Source of the DNA: Truepera sp.
GTDB taxonomy: Bacteria > Deinococcota > Deinococci > Deinococcales > Trueperaceae
DNA length: 64,000 nucleotides
Direction: 5' to 3'
Assembly: GCA_032027045.1 (NCBI GenBank)
Contig: JAVSMU010000001.1
Location: forward strand, 667,846 to 731,845
Numbering within the stretch: position 1 is the first letter of the stretch; every line of letters begins with the position of its first letter. Below the pieces are notes generated by a model. The model searched no databases. It saw only the letters and a program-made list of their open reading frames with translations, and was not told the origin of the DNA. This document shows, in pieces, positions 57,143-64,000 of this stretch. A program made the translations under genes and the position numbers.

Positions 57143-57189
57143 CCCGCACGTCCTAGCCAGGCGAGCGGGGCCTGGCTAGGACGTGCGGG
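57143..57189. repeat. Perfect 20-bp inverted repeat between divergent genes
   Basis: Arms 57143-57162 and 57170-57189 are perfectly complementary, with a 7-nt loop (GAGCGGG). The element lies between the addBA promoter and the livK gene, with no U-run on either side. It could be an operator, a hairpin in a longer message, or a small palindromic element. The rest of 57190-57381 shows no gene. A CATAAT box near 57353 might serve livK. Confidence 0.8.
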
Positions 57190-57381
57190 GCCAGGCCGCC
57201 GGAGCCCGGCCGCCCGAGGCCCCGGGCAAGGACCAGCGAGCGACGGCGGCTGGGAACCCTGATGGACGCACTGGACGCCATACGCGGGCCATACCGCGTC
57301 GCGAGCTGTTCGTTAAGTGTCATCGTACCGGCCCGGTCAGGCGAACGGGAGACATAATGGCCGACGATTGGGAGGGATTAC

Positions 57382-58611
57382 ATGAAGCGCATCGTGATGC
57401 TGTTGTTGGCGCTCGTCTCCGGACTCGTGATGGCTCAGGGCACCATCTCCATCGGGCTGCTGCTGCCTTTCACCGGCCAGTACGACTGGGTGGGAGCCAA
57501 TGTTCAACCCGTCGCCCAGATGATCGCCGACGATGCCAACGCGAGTGGCGGCATCGGCGGAGCACAGATCCGCTTGCTGCAGGGAGACACCGAGGGCACC
57601 GTCGATGCCGGCTTCACGGCCGCCCAGAAGCTCATCAACGCCGACGGGGTGGTGGCGCTCATCGGGCCGACCTCGCTGTCCTTGGCCGGTTCCCAGCAGT
57701 TGATCGTCGATGCCAAGGTGCCGATGGTCTCGCCGACCGCCGGCACGACCGCGCTCGATTCCTTCAACACCCAGTACGTCTTCCGCACCGTTCCATCGGA
57801 CTCCTTGGGCGGCCGGGCGGTGGCCCGGGCGGCAACCGACGCCCAATTCCTGGGCCGCGATTCGGCGTTCAAGAAGGTGGTCCTGATGGTCGCGAACGCT
57901 CCGGCCATGGTTTCGTTCCAGGCGCCCATCGAGAAGTCCATGACCGACTTCGGCACGCCTCTGCTCGACAGCTTCCAGTTCACGCCCGATAAGCCCAGTT
58001 ACCGCACCGAGGTCCAACAGGCGCTGGCGCTCGACCCAGACCTGATCGTGCTGGTCGCCACACCCGAGGATTCCGCGCGCGTGATGCAAGCAGCCTTCCA
58101 AGCCGGCTACGAGGGTACCTGGTTCGTCACCCAAGACCAGACCACGAGCGATTACATCGCCCTCGCCACGCCACAACTGGTCGACGGGATCTATGGACTC
58201 GAAGAGGTCGCGGCGCCCGAGAGCGCCGGCCTGTACGACGCTTTCGCGGCCCAGCTGAAGGCCTTTGACGGGAAGGAGCCGCAGATCTTCGGCACGAACA
58301 CCTACGACGCCATGAACGTCGTCTTGTTGGCCATGGTGCGAGCGGCGCGCGACGGCGGCGAGATAACGCGCGCCAGCGTCGCTGCCAACATAAGGCCGGT
58401 CACCGACGCCGGTGAGGGCAAGGTAGTGGTACACGAATACATGGCAGGAAAGGCCGCGCTTCTTGCGGGCAAGGAGATCGACTACCAGGGCCTGGTCGGA
58501 CCGATAGACTTCGACGCGTTCGGCAACATCACCGCTCCGTTCGCGATCAAGCGGGTGGTTGACGGCGCCTGGCAGACCGTGGCGATCGTTCCGGCCGCCG
58601 CGCTGGAGTAG
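57382..58611 (+). CDS. livK: Branched-chain amino-acid-type ABC substrate-binding protein
   Basis: This 409-residue periplasmic type I binding protein has a signal peptide ('MKRIVMLLLALVSGLVMAQG'). Recognisable blocks are 'ISIGLLLPFTGQYDWVG', 'ADGVVALIGPTSLSLAGSQQLIVDAKVPMVSPTAGT' and 'PDLIVLVATPEDSARVMQAAFQAGYEG'. Branched-chain amino acids, other amino acids or amides are all possible ligands. GGGAGG lies 7 nt before the ATG. A strong hairpin separates it from the permease genes, consistent with higher expression of the binding protein. Confidence 0.88.
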   Translation: MKRIVMLLLALVSGLVMAQGTISIGLLLPFTGQYDWVGANVQPVAQMIADDANASGGIGGAQIRLLQGDTEGTVDAGFTAAQKLINADGVVALIGPTSLSLAGSQQLIVDAKVPMVSPTAGTTALDSFNTQYVFRTVPSDSLGGRAVARAATDAQFLGRDSAFKKVVLMVANAPAMVSFQAPIEKSMTDFGTPLLDSFQFTPDKPSYRTEVQQALALDPDLIVLVATPEDSARVMQAAFQAGYEGTWFVTQDQTTSDYIALATPQLVDGIYGLEEVAAPESAGLYDAFAAQLKAFDGKEPQIFGTNTYDAMNVVLLAMVRAARDGGEITRASVAANIRPVTDAGEGKVVVHEYMAGKAALLAGKEIDYQGLVGPIDFDAFGNITAPFAIKRVVDGAWQTVAIVPAAALE

Positions 58612-58625
58612 CCGAGGGGTAGAGG

Positions 58626-58667
58626 GCGTGGGGGCAGCGGTGGCGGCGAGCCACCGCACGCCCACGC
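58626..58667 (+). terminator. Hairpin between livK and livH
   Basis: A stem of 7 + 8 bp (58626-58632/58661-58667 and 58637-58644/58650-58657) with small internal loops follows the livK stop. It is probably a partial terminator or a stabilising 3' end for livK mRNA. Confidence 0.6.
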
Positions 58668-58683
58668 TTGACCCTCGTACACC

Positions 58684-59544
58684 GTGACCGCGTTCCTGCA
58701 GACGTTGATCTTCGGCCTCGGTACGGGCGCTGTCATCAGCGTCGGCGCCGTGGGCCTGTCGTTGTCTTACGGCGTCACCAGGTTCATCAATTTCTCGTAC
58801 GGGGAGCTGCTCACGCTCGGCGCCTACCTGGCCTTCGTGGCCGTGTCGCTGGGTTTGTCGTTACCCGTAGCCAGCCTGCTGGCCATGGTCGTGGTCGGAC
58901 TCATAGGAGTGGTGCTGGCCCGGCTGCTCTTCGACCCCATCTTGCACCGCGGCTTCCTGTCGCTCCTGGTGACGAGCGTGGGCCTCGCTTTCGTGCTGCA
59001 GAACGCCGTGCGCATGATATTCGGGTCCAGCCCGACGCGCTTCCCGCTACCACCCCTGCGGCCTTGGCGGATCGGCGCGCTCATAGTCCCGAAGGTCCCC
59101 GTTCTCGTCATCGTCATCGCCGCGCTGGCCATGGCGTGCGTCCACCTACTGCTTCGCTACACGCGCATGGGCAAGATGATGCGCGCCACCAGCGACGATG
59201 CGGCGCTCGCCAAGGCGTCCGGCATAGTCACCGGTCGGGTGTTGGCGACCACCTGGTTCTTGAGCGCCGCCATCGCCGCCTTGGGCGGCGTCCTGCTGGG
59301 CATGACCCAGATCGCGTTGCAACCGGTGATGGGTTGGGGCTTCTTGCTCGTCGTGTTCGCCGCCGTGCTGTTAGGGGGCATCGGCAACCCTTACGGGGCC
59401 ATGCTCGGAGCCCTCATCGTCGGGCTCGGCATCGAGTTCGGCGCCGCCTACCTGGCGCCGGACTACGGCCACGCCTTCGCCTTCTTGCTCCTCGTGCTCG
59501 TCCTGCTCCTGAGGCCCAAGGGACTACTGCGAGGGAGTTTCTGA
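58684..59544 (+). CDS. livH: Branched-chain amino-acid ABC permease LivH
   Basis: This 286-residue membrane protein has about eight segments. LivH-type patterns are 'GTGAVISVGAVGLSLSYGVTRFINFSYGELLTLGAY', 'MRATSDDAALAKASGIVTGRVLATTWFLSAAIAALGGVLLG' and 'LLGGIGNPYGAMLGALIVG'. The GTG start is chosen at the family N-terminus. Its stop overlaps the livM ATG by one base. Confidence 0.92.
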   Translation: MTAFLQTLIFGLGTGAVISVGAVGLSLSYGVTRFINFSYGELLTLGAYLAFVAVSLGLSLPVASLLAMVVVGLIGVVLARLLFDPILHRGFLSLLVTSVGLAFVLQNAVRMIFGSSPTRFPLPPLRPWRIGALIVPKVPVLVIVIAALAMACVHLLLRYTRMGKMMRATSDDAALAKASGIVTGRVLATTWFLSAAIAALGGVLLGMTQIALQPVMGWGFLLVVFAAVLLGGIGNPYGAMLGALIVGLGIEFGAAYLAPDYGHAFAFLLLVLVLLLRPKGLLRGSF

Positions 59545-60545
59545 TGGCATTGGCGACCTTCTTCGTCGGGCTGCTTACTCTGGCGTTGATCTACGGCGTT
59601 CTCACGCTCGGGTTGCATGTCCAGTTCGGCCTGGCGGGCATGCTCAACTTCGGGCATGTGGCGTTCTTCGCGGTCGGGGCCTTCACGAGCGCCTTGCTGT
59701 CGTTGCCACCCAAGGGCAGCGAGGCCTATTTGGCGGCCGGCGGGCAGTACCAGCTCGGTTACGGCTTGCCGGTGCCCCTGGCGTTCCTTGCGGCCGGTCT
59801 GGCCGGCGGCTTGGTGGCGCTGCTGATCGGCTCTACCAGCGTGCGGCTCGGATCGCATTACCTCGCGGTCGCCACATTCGCCATGGCCGAGATCCTACGC
59901 AGCGTGCTGACCAACGAGACCTGGCTCACCCGCGGCCAGTTCGGGATAAGCGGTGTGCCGCAGCCGCTACGGTCCAACCCCATCCCAGCAGAGCTCTATC
60001 CGTTCGCCTACCTGGCTGCGACGGTAGTAGTGGTGGCGCTGCTGTTGGCCGTGTCGGTGCGCTTGACCTCGTCCCCCTTCGGCCGCGCGCTGCGTGCCGT
60101 GAGAGAGGACGAGACTGCCGCGAGGGCTCTCGGGAAGCCGGCGCCCGGACTCAAGCTGCGCGCCTTCGCCCTCGGCGGTGTGCTGGCGGGCTTCGCGGGA
60201 AGCTTGTGGACGCATTCCCTGGGCATCGTTCACGTTGGCCAGTTCGTGCCGATCATCACGTTCCAGGTCTGGCTCGCGCTGCTGCTGGGCGGCCGCGGCA
60301 ACCCGATCGGCGCGGTGGTCGGCGCCCTGGTGTTGATGGCCATAACCGAGAGCACGCGGTTCCTCGGCAACATCCCGTTCCTGGAGCCGCTGACGCGGCG
60401 AAACCCCAGCTTCGTTCCGTCCCTGCGCTTCGTCGTCGTCGGCCTGCTGCTCATCCTAGTGGTGCGCTACTTCCCGCGTGGCCTGCTGCCTGAAAGGTTG
60501 CGCCGACCCCCAGCCGACGAGCCGGCCCCCGGTCGCCAGCCATGA
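59544..60545 (+). CDS. livM: Branched-chain amino-acid ABC permease LivM
   Basis: This 333-residue membrane partner of LivH shows 'LALIYGVLTLGLHVQFGLAGMLNFGHVAFFAVGAF', 'SPFGRALRAVREDETAARALGKP' and 'LLGGRGNPIGAVVGALVLM'. The ATG shares its A with the livH stop. Upstream extension of the frame lies within livH and is not used. The C-terminal 'PRGLLPERLRRPPADEP' is cytoplasmic. Confidence 0.92.
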   Translation: MALATFFVGLLTLALIYGVLTLGLHVQFGLAGMLNFGHVAFFAVGAFTSALLSLPPKGSEAYLAAGGQYQLGYGLPVPLAFLAAGLAGGLVALLIGSTSVRLGSHYLAVATFAMAEILRSVLTNETWLTRGQFGISGVPQPLRSNPIPAELYPFAYLAATVVVVALLLAVSVRLTSSPFGRALRAVREDETAARALGKPAPGLKLRAFALGGVLAGFAGSLWTHSLGIVHVGQFVPIITFQVWLALLLGGRGNPIGAVVGALVLMAITESTRFLGNIPFLEPLTRRNPSFVPSLRFVVVGLLLILVVRYFPRGLLPERLRRPPADEPAPGRQP

Positions 60546-61324
60546 CCTCGCCGCCAGATAACGACGTAGCCTTGCGCGTAGCGGACGTCAGCAAGGCGTT
60601 CGGGGGCCTTCAAGCCGTCAATCACGCCACGTTCGACGTGGCGCGCGGCAGCGTCACCGGACTGATCGGCCCCAACGGTGCCGGCAAGTCGACACTCTTC
60701 AACCTCATCACCGGCGTGATCCGGCCGGACGGTGGTCGGGTCGAACTAGACGGACTGGAGCTGGTCGGCAAGCCGGCCGACGTAATCGCCAGGGCCGGGT
60801 TGGGCCGCACCTTCCAGACGCCACGCATCTTCGCGGCGATGTCGGTGTGGGAGAACCTCATGGCCGGCGGCAACGCTCACCCGGGTGAAACTCTGATCGG
60901 TGGCCTGTTTCCCGGCAGAGGGTCGCGTGAGCGAGAGGCTCTGCTTCGCGGCCGGGCGCGCGAGTTGTTGCGCTTCCTCGGACTCGAGCACCTTGCGGGC
61001 GGCAGCGCTCAGGACCTCTCTGGCGGGCAACGCAAGTTGCTGACGCTGGGCCGAGCCTTGATGGCGGCGCCAGAAGTGCTGCTACTGGACGAACCCGCCG
61101 CCGGGGTGAACCAGACCCTCAGGCGCACGCTCATGGCCCGGATAGCCGACCTGCGCGCGCGGGGGGTGACGGTGCTGGTGGTGGAGCACGACATGGACCT
61201 CGTCATGGAGCTATGCGACCACGTGGTGGTCATGCATCAGGGCAGCGTACTGGCGCAGGGAGCACCGGGCAGCGTTCAGAGCGATCCAAGGGTGATCGAA
61301 GCCTACCTGGGAGGCGCCGTATGA
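60542..61324 (+). CDS. livG: Branched-chain amino-acid ABC ATPase LivG
   Basis: This 260-residue ATPase shows Walker A 'GLIGPNGAGKSTLFNLITGV', 'GLGRTFQTPRIFAAMSVWENLMAG' (LivG-specific Q-loop region), signature 'AQDLSGGQRKLLTLGRALM', Walker B 'VLLLDEPAAGVNQTL' and His in 'VLVVEHDMDLVMEL'. The ATG overlaps the livM stop (ATGA). Confidence 0.94.
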   Translation: MTSPPDNDVALRVADVSKAFGGLQAVNHATFDVARGSVTGLIGPNGAGKSTLFNLITGVIRPDGGRVELDGLELVGKPADVIARAGLGRTFQTPRIFAAMSVWENLMAGGNAHPGETLIGGLFPGRGSREREALLRGRARELLRFLGLEHLAGGSAQDLSGGQRKLLTLGRALMAAPEVLLLDEPAAGVNQTLRRTLMARIADLRARGVTVLVVEHDMDLVMELCDHVVVMHQGSVLAQGAPGSVQSDPRVIEAYLGGAV

Positions 61325-62058
61325 GCCGGCCTCCTGAGCCGCTCTTGCGTGTCGAGCAGCTGGACGCCGGGTACGGCCCGCTGCAGATCCTGTTCGGCGT
61401 CAGCCTCGAGGTCGGCGCCGATGAGCAAGTACTCGTGTTCGGGCCCAACGGCGCGGGGAAGAGCACCCTCATGAAGGCGCTGCTCGGGTTGGTGAGGCCG
61501 ACCGCGGGGCGGCTGCGCTTCAGGGAACGCGACATCGCGGGGCTCGCCACCGAAGCCATCGTGAGGCGCGGAGTCGGCTACGTGCCCCAGATCAACAACG
61601 TCTTCGGGTCGATGACCGTGTACGAGAACCTCGAGATGGGCGGCGCTACGCTCAGCCCGCGTGCGGCGGCGCGCCGGGTAAGGGCGCTGGAGGAGCGCTT
61701 CCCGCTCCTCGGTGAACGCCGACGCCAGCCCGCCAACACGCTCTCGGGCGGCCAGCGTCAGCTCCTCGCCATGGCGCGCGCCCTGATGCCCGAACCCGCC
61801 TTGCTGCTGCTCGACGAACCCACGGCCGGGTTGGCTCCGCTGCTGGTAACGAGCATCTTCGAGACCGCACGCACCATCAGCCGCAGCGGCACGGCGGTGC
61901 TCATGGTGGAGCAGAACGCCCGCCAGGCACTCGAGTTCGTCGACCGCGGCGTGGTGCTGGAGAACGGCACCGTCCGCGCTACCGGCACCGCACTCGACCT
62001 CCGCTCACGCGATGACATAGCGGCGCTCTACTTGGGCGTGGCGAAAGACCGGCACTGA
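61321..62058 (+). CDS. livF: Branched-chain amino-acid ABC ATPase LivF
   Basis: This 245-residue ATPase shows Walker A 'FGPNGAGKSTLMKALLGLV', 'RGVGYVPQINNVFGSMTVYENLEMGG' (LivF-type), signature 'ANTLSGGQRQLLAMARALM', Walker B 'ALLLLDEPTAGLAPL' and 'VLMVEQNARQALE'. The ATG overlaps the livG stop (ATGA). It is the last gene of the liv operon and is convergent with thiB. Confidence 0.94.
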   Translation: MSRPPEPLLRVEQLDAGYGPLQILFGVSLEVGADEQVLVFGPNGAGKSTLMKALLGLVRPTAGRLRFRERDIAGLATEAIVRRGVGYVPQINNVFGSMTVYENLEMGGATLSPRAAARRVRALEERFPLLGERRRQPANTLSGGQRQLLAMARALMPEPALLLLDEPTAGLAPLLVTSIFETARTISRSGTAVLMVEQNARQALEFVDRGVVLENGTVRATGTALDLRSRDDIAALYLGVAKDRH

Positions 62059-62078
62059 GCGACCGAGCCCGAGCTGCG

Positions 62079-63173
62079 TCAGCGAACGCTTGCCGGGTCA
62101 CGCCCCTGCAACACCACCGCCGTCCACTGCCGCAGCCAGCGCGCCTGGTTGGCCTGCACGGTGGCCGCGGGCAGCGGTTCGGCCACCACGTCCTCGCCTA
62201 CCTGGGCGTAGAGGTCGAACTCGCGCGGCAGCTCGGTACCCACGACCACCGGGTTCACGAACATGGCGGCGGGTATGGCCGCCTGGACCGCGGGGCTCAG
62301 CATGAAGTCCACGAACGCCTCGGCGGCGGCGCGATGCTTCGTGCCCCTCAGGATCCCGACCCCCTCGACCTGGCGGTAGGCGCAGCCGGGGCACTGCAGG
62401 TTGGCGGTGGGCGACTCGGTCAACGGTTCGTCCGCGAAGATGACCTCCGCCGCGGGGCTCGTCGCGTAGCTCACGACCAGTGGCCGGTCGCCGCCGTAGC
62501 GCGTGAAGAGGGTGTAGTAGGCGTCGGACCAGCCGTCCGCCACCTCGAGGTCGTTGGCCGCCAGCGCGGCCCAGAAGTCGAGCCAATCAGCGTACTTGGC
62601 GTCGGCGCCCATCACGCCCGCCTCGTCGTCGCCGAAGCGCACCACGGTGGCCAGCAAGAACGCCAGGCCCGGGCTGGAGGTCGCGGGGTTCTCGACGACG
62701 CTCACGCCGCGGTAGGCGGGCGCCGCCAGGTCAGCCAGTCCGGTCGGGAGTTCTAGGCCCTGCTTGGAGAACCACGCCACGTCCACGTTAGGCAGCACGT
62801 AGCCTACGTCGACGGGGGTTATGAGGCCCGTCGGGTCGAAGATGAAGTCGGCGCGGACGTCGGCGAGCCGGGGACTCAGGTAGGGCTCGAAGATGCCCTC
62901 GGACCGCACCCGCTCGAGGAGGCTCTCGTCGACTCCGAACAGCACGTCGGCAAGAGGTCGCGACTTGGTGAGCACCGCGCGGTTCACTACCTCGCCGGCG
63001 TCACCGGCCTTCAGGAACGAGACTTCGATGCCTGTGCTCTTCGTGAAGTCGGACACGAGTTCGGCGGGCAGGGCGAACGAGTCGTGGGTGAGCACCGTGA
63101 TGCGCTCGGCCGCGCAGGCGCCAAGCAGCGTTGCGAGGATGATCGACACCGTAGTCTTAACGAGTTTCCGCAT
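62079..63173 (-). CDS. thiB: Thiamine ABC transporter substrate-binding lipoprotein
   Basis: This 364-residue binding protein has a lipoprotein signal ending 'ATLLGAC' (Cys20). 'RITVLTHDSFALPAELVSDFTKSTGIEVSFLKAGDAGEVVNRAVLTK' and 'PLADVLFGVDESLL' match ThiB, and a TPP riboswitch lies in its leader. It would bind thiamine or TPP outside the membrane for the ThiPQ importer encoded at 48-51 kb. GGAAGGA lies 9 nt before the ATG; the riboswitch probably controls access to this site. The start at 63173 excludes a short upstream extension in the leader. Confidence 0.93.
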   Translation of the reverse strand: MRKLVKTTVSIILATLLGACAAERITVLTHDSFALPAELVSDFTKSTGIEVSFLKAGDAGEVVNRAVLTKSRPLADVLFGVDESLLERVRSEGIFEPYLSPRLADVRADFIFDPTGLITPVDVGYVLPNVDVAWFSKQGLELPTGLADLAAPAYRGVSVVENPATSSPGLAFLLATVVRFGDDEAGVMGADAKYADWLDFWAALAANDLEVADGWSDAYYTLFTRYGGDRPLVVSYATSPAAEVIFADEPLTESPTANLQCPGCAYRQVEGVGILRGTKHRAAAEAFVDFMLSPAVQAAIPAAMFVNPVVVGTELPREFDLYAQVGEDVVAEPLPAATVQANQARWLRQWTAVVLQGRDPASVR

Positions 63174-63224
63174 GGCGGCACGTCCTTCCATCACCACCGG
63201 ACGCGCGGCGCGTTTCGCGGCGCA

Positions 63225-63315
63225 GCGTCACTCTCCCTCCGCCCGCATGACCGGGGTCAGGTTCTAGGGTGTGATCTCAGCCCGGGACGCATGCCCCGGA
63301 CACCCCTGATGACGC
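63225..63315 (-). ncRNA. TPP riboswitch (THI element) controlling thiB
   Basis: Read on the minus strand, the conserved blocks appear in order: AGGGGTGTCC, GGGCTGAGATCACACCC, AGAACCTGA, CCGGTCATGCGGGCGGAGGGA. P1 is closed by GCGTCAT (63315-63309) and GTGACGC (63231-63225). CTGAGA and ACCTGA are the aptamer's TPP-recognition core. The short spacing to the thiB start with no strong terminator suggests translational control. Confidence 0.95.
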
Positions 63316-63319
63316 TTCG

Positions 63320-63348
63320 AAGGTACCGCCGGCCGGTGAGCGCGTCAA
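63320..63348 (-). promoter_or_regulatory. Promoter of thiB riboswitch
   Basis: TTGACG (63348-63343), 17 nt, TACCTT (63325-63320). Transcription would begin near 63314, exactly at the riboswitch 5' end. Confidence 0.7.
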
Positions 63349-63388
63349 GCGGCCAGGAGCGAGTGGCATGGTCCTGTCCTGCCGCGCC

Positions 63389-64000
63389 TCAGTCGCCCGG
63401 CTCCACCGCCCGGCTCGGGAGCCGCCACGCGGCGACCAGGGCCGTCACCAAGAAGAGCGCCGCAGTCACCAAGAAGATGGTCCGGTAGTTGGTGTCGCCG
63501 GGCAGGCTCGTAAGGGTGACGATCACACCGGCGACGATGGGCGCCACGGCCCGCGAGGCGGCCGCCACGGAGGTGTCGATGCCGTACACGGAGCCTGCCA
63601 CCCCCCTCGGGGTGAGGCGGGCGAGCATGGCGCTGATGGAGGGCAGGACGCCGCCGATGGCCAGGCCGATGAGAACGTTGACGGCGATCAGTTGGAAGAC
63701 GTCGGTGACGTACGCCATGGGCACGTAGAAGACCGCGCACGCGAACGCCGACACCACCAGGATCGGCTTGTAGCCGACCCTATCGGAGAGGCGCCCCAAG
63801 ACCACGCCGCTCAGCGTGGAAGACAAGGCGGCGAGGCCGATGGCCAGGCCCGTGTACATGCCGGCCAGCTCCTTGTCGACGGTGATCGTGGCTATGAACA
63901 GTGGCAGGAAGGGCACCAGCATGGTGCGCCCGAGCCAGGCGCTGAAACGGAGGAAGTAGGCGAGGGGCACGCCCGTCGTCTTGATCACCGCGCGCCACGC
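63389..64000 (-). CDS. MFS exporter, C-terminal part (5'-truncated by window edge)
   Basis: The frame is open to the right edge. The 203 residues present hold about six membrane segments. 'SGVVLGRLSDRVGYKPILVVSAFACAVFYVPM' is the MFS repeat motif (G-x-L-x-D-R-x-G) after TM8, and 'GVLPSISAMLARLTPRGVAGSVYGIDTSVAAASRAVAPIVAGVIV' is typical of drug-exporter MFS C-terminal halves. The substrate is unknown. The gap 63349-63388 to the thiB promoter shows nothing else. Confidence 0.85.
   Translation of the reverse strand, partial: AWRAVIKTTGVPLAYFLRFSAWLGRTMLVPFLPLFIATITVDKELAGMYTGLAIGLAALSSTLSGVVLGRLSDRVGYKPILVVSAFACAVFYVPMAYVTDVFQLIAVNVLIGLAIGGVLPSISAMLARLTPRGVAGSVYGIDTSVAAASRAVAPIVAGVIVTLTSLPGDTNYRTIFLVTAALFLVTALVAAWRLPSRAVEPGD

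Overview
The window is a 64 kb chromosomal stretch of a GC-rich bacterium, most likely a member of Deinococcus-Thermus close to Truepera. The pointers are an archaeal-type AspRS, futalosine-pathway menaquinone genes (mqnE, mqnA), HslVU, a bacilliredoxin-like protein, a SARP/BTAD-TPR regulator, a CarH/LitR-like MerR-B12 regulator, and many start codons placed only 6-7 nt after a TANNNT box, the leaderless-mRNA pattern known from Deinococcus. This assignment is an inference from gene content. No rRNA or phylogenetic marker was searched.

Layout. 0-3.6 kb: peptide/solute ABC importer (substrate-binding protein cut by the left edge, then two permeases). 3.6-13.3 kb: di-haem cytochrome c, a membrane protein, an RNA m5U methyltransferase, hisF-hisIE, a lipoprotein with a GHSHG motif, glpX, the murI-rph-rdgB operon, a tRNA-Ser(GGA) gene with its promoter, and a bacilliredoxin/immunity-like fusion. 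13.4-26.7 kb: threonine dehydratase, a PfkB sugar kinase, the 2-oxoglutarate dehydrogenase set sucA-sucB-lpdA, mqnE-mqnA, hslVU and tdk. 26.7-41.7 kb: a SARP regulator followed by an envelope gene group: a 64-aa protein, an anchored protein, an 806-aa secreted protein with a degenerate transglutaminase-like core, a 1822-aa secreted PPC/discoidin-like/tandem-VWA protein, a polytopic membrane protein, an M20 peptidase and a CsgG-like lipoprotein. 41.8-47.2 kb: aspS with a leader ORF and strong hairpin, DUF378 and MerR-B12 genes transcribed divergently, a nucleotidyltransferase-like gene and catalase. 47.3-57.1 kb: a thiamine pyrophosphokinase/CMD fusion with thiQ and thiP, then addA-addB-like recombination genes. 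57.4-62.1 kb: branched-chain amino-acid importer livKHMGF. 62.1-64 kb: thiB behind a TPP riboswitch, and the end of an MFS exporter cut by the right edge.

The most unusual part is 26.7-41.7 kb. Three promoters, upstream of the 29.5 kb secreted-protein operon, of the 38.6 kb membrane-protein gene and of the CsgG-like lipoprotein gene, carry the same architecture: two TTGAC-type heptamers on an 11-bp pitch, then 8-9 nt, then a TANNNT -10 box. Direct heptamer repeats on that pitch are the known binding mode of SARP activators, and a SARP gene lies directly upstream. I therefore propose a SARP-controlled cell-envelope system of unknown function.

The thiamine genes also fit together. TPP-riboswitch-controlled thiB at 62-63 kb supplies the binding protein for the ThiPQ importer encoded 11 kb away, next to the kinase that converts thiamine to TPP.
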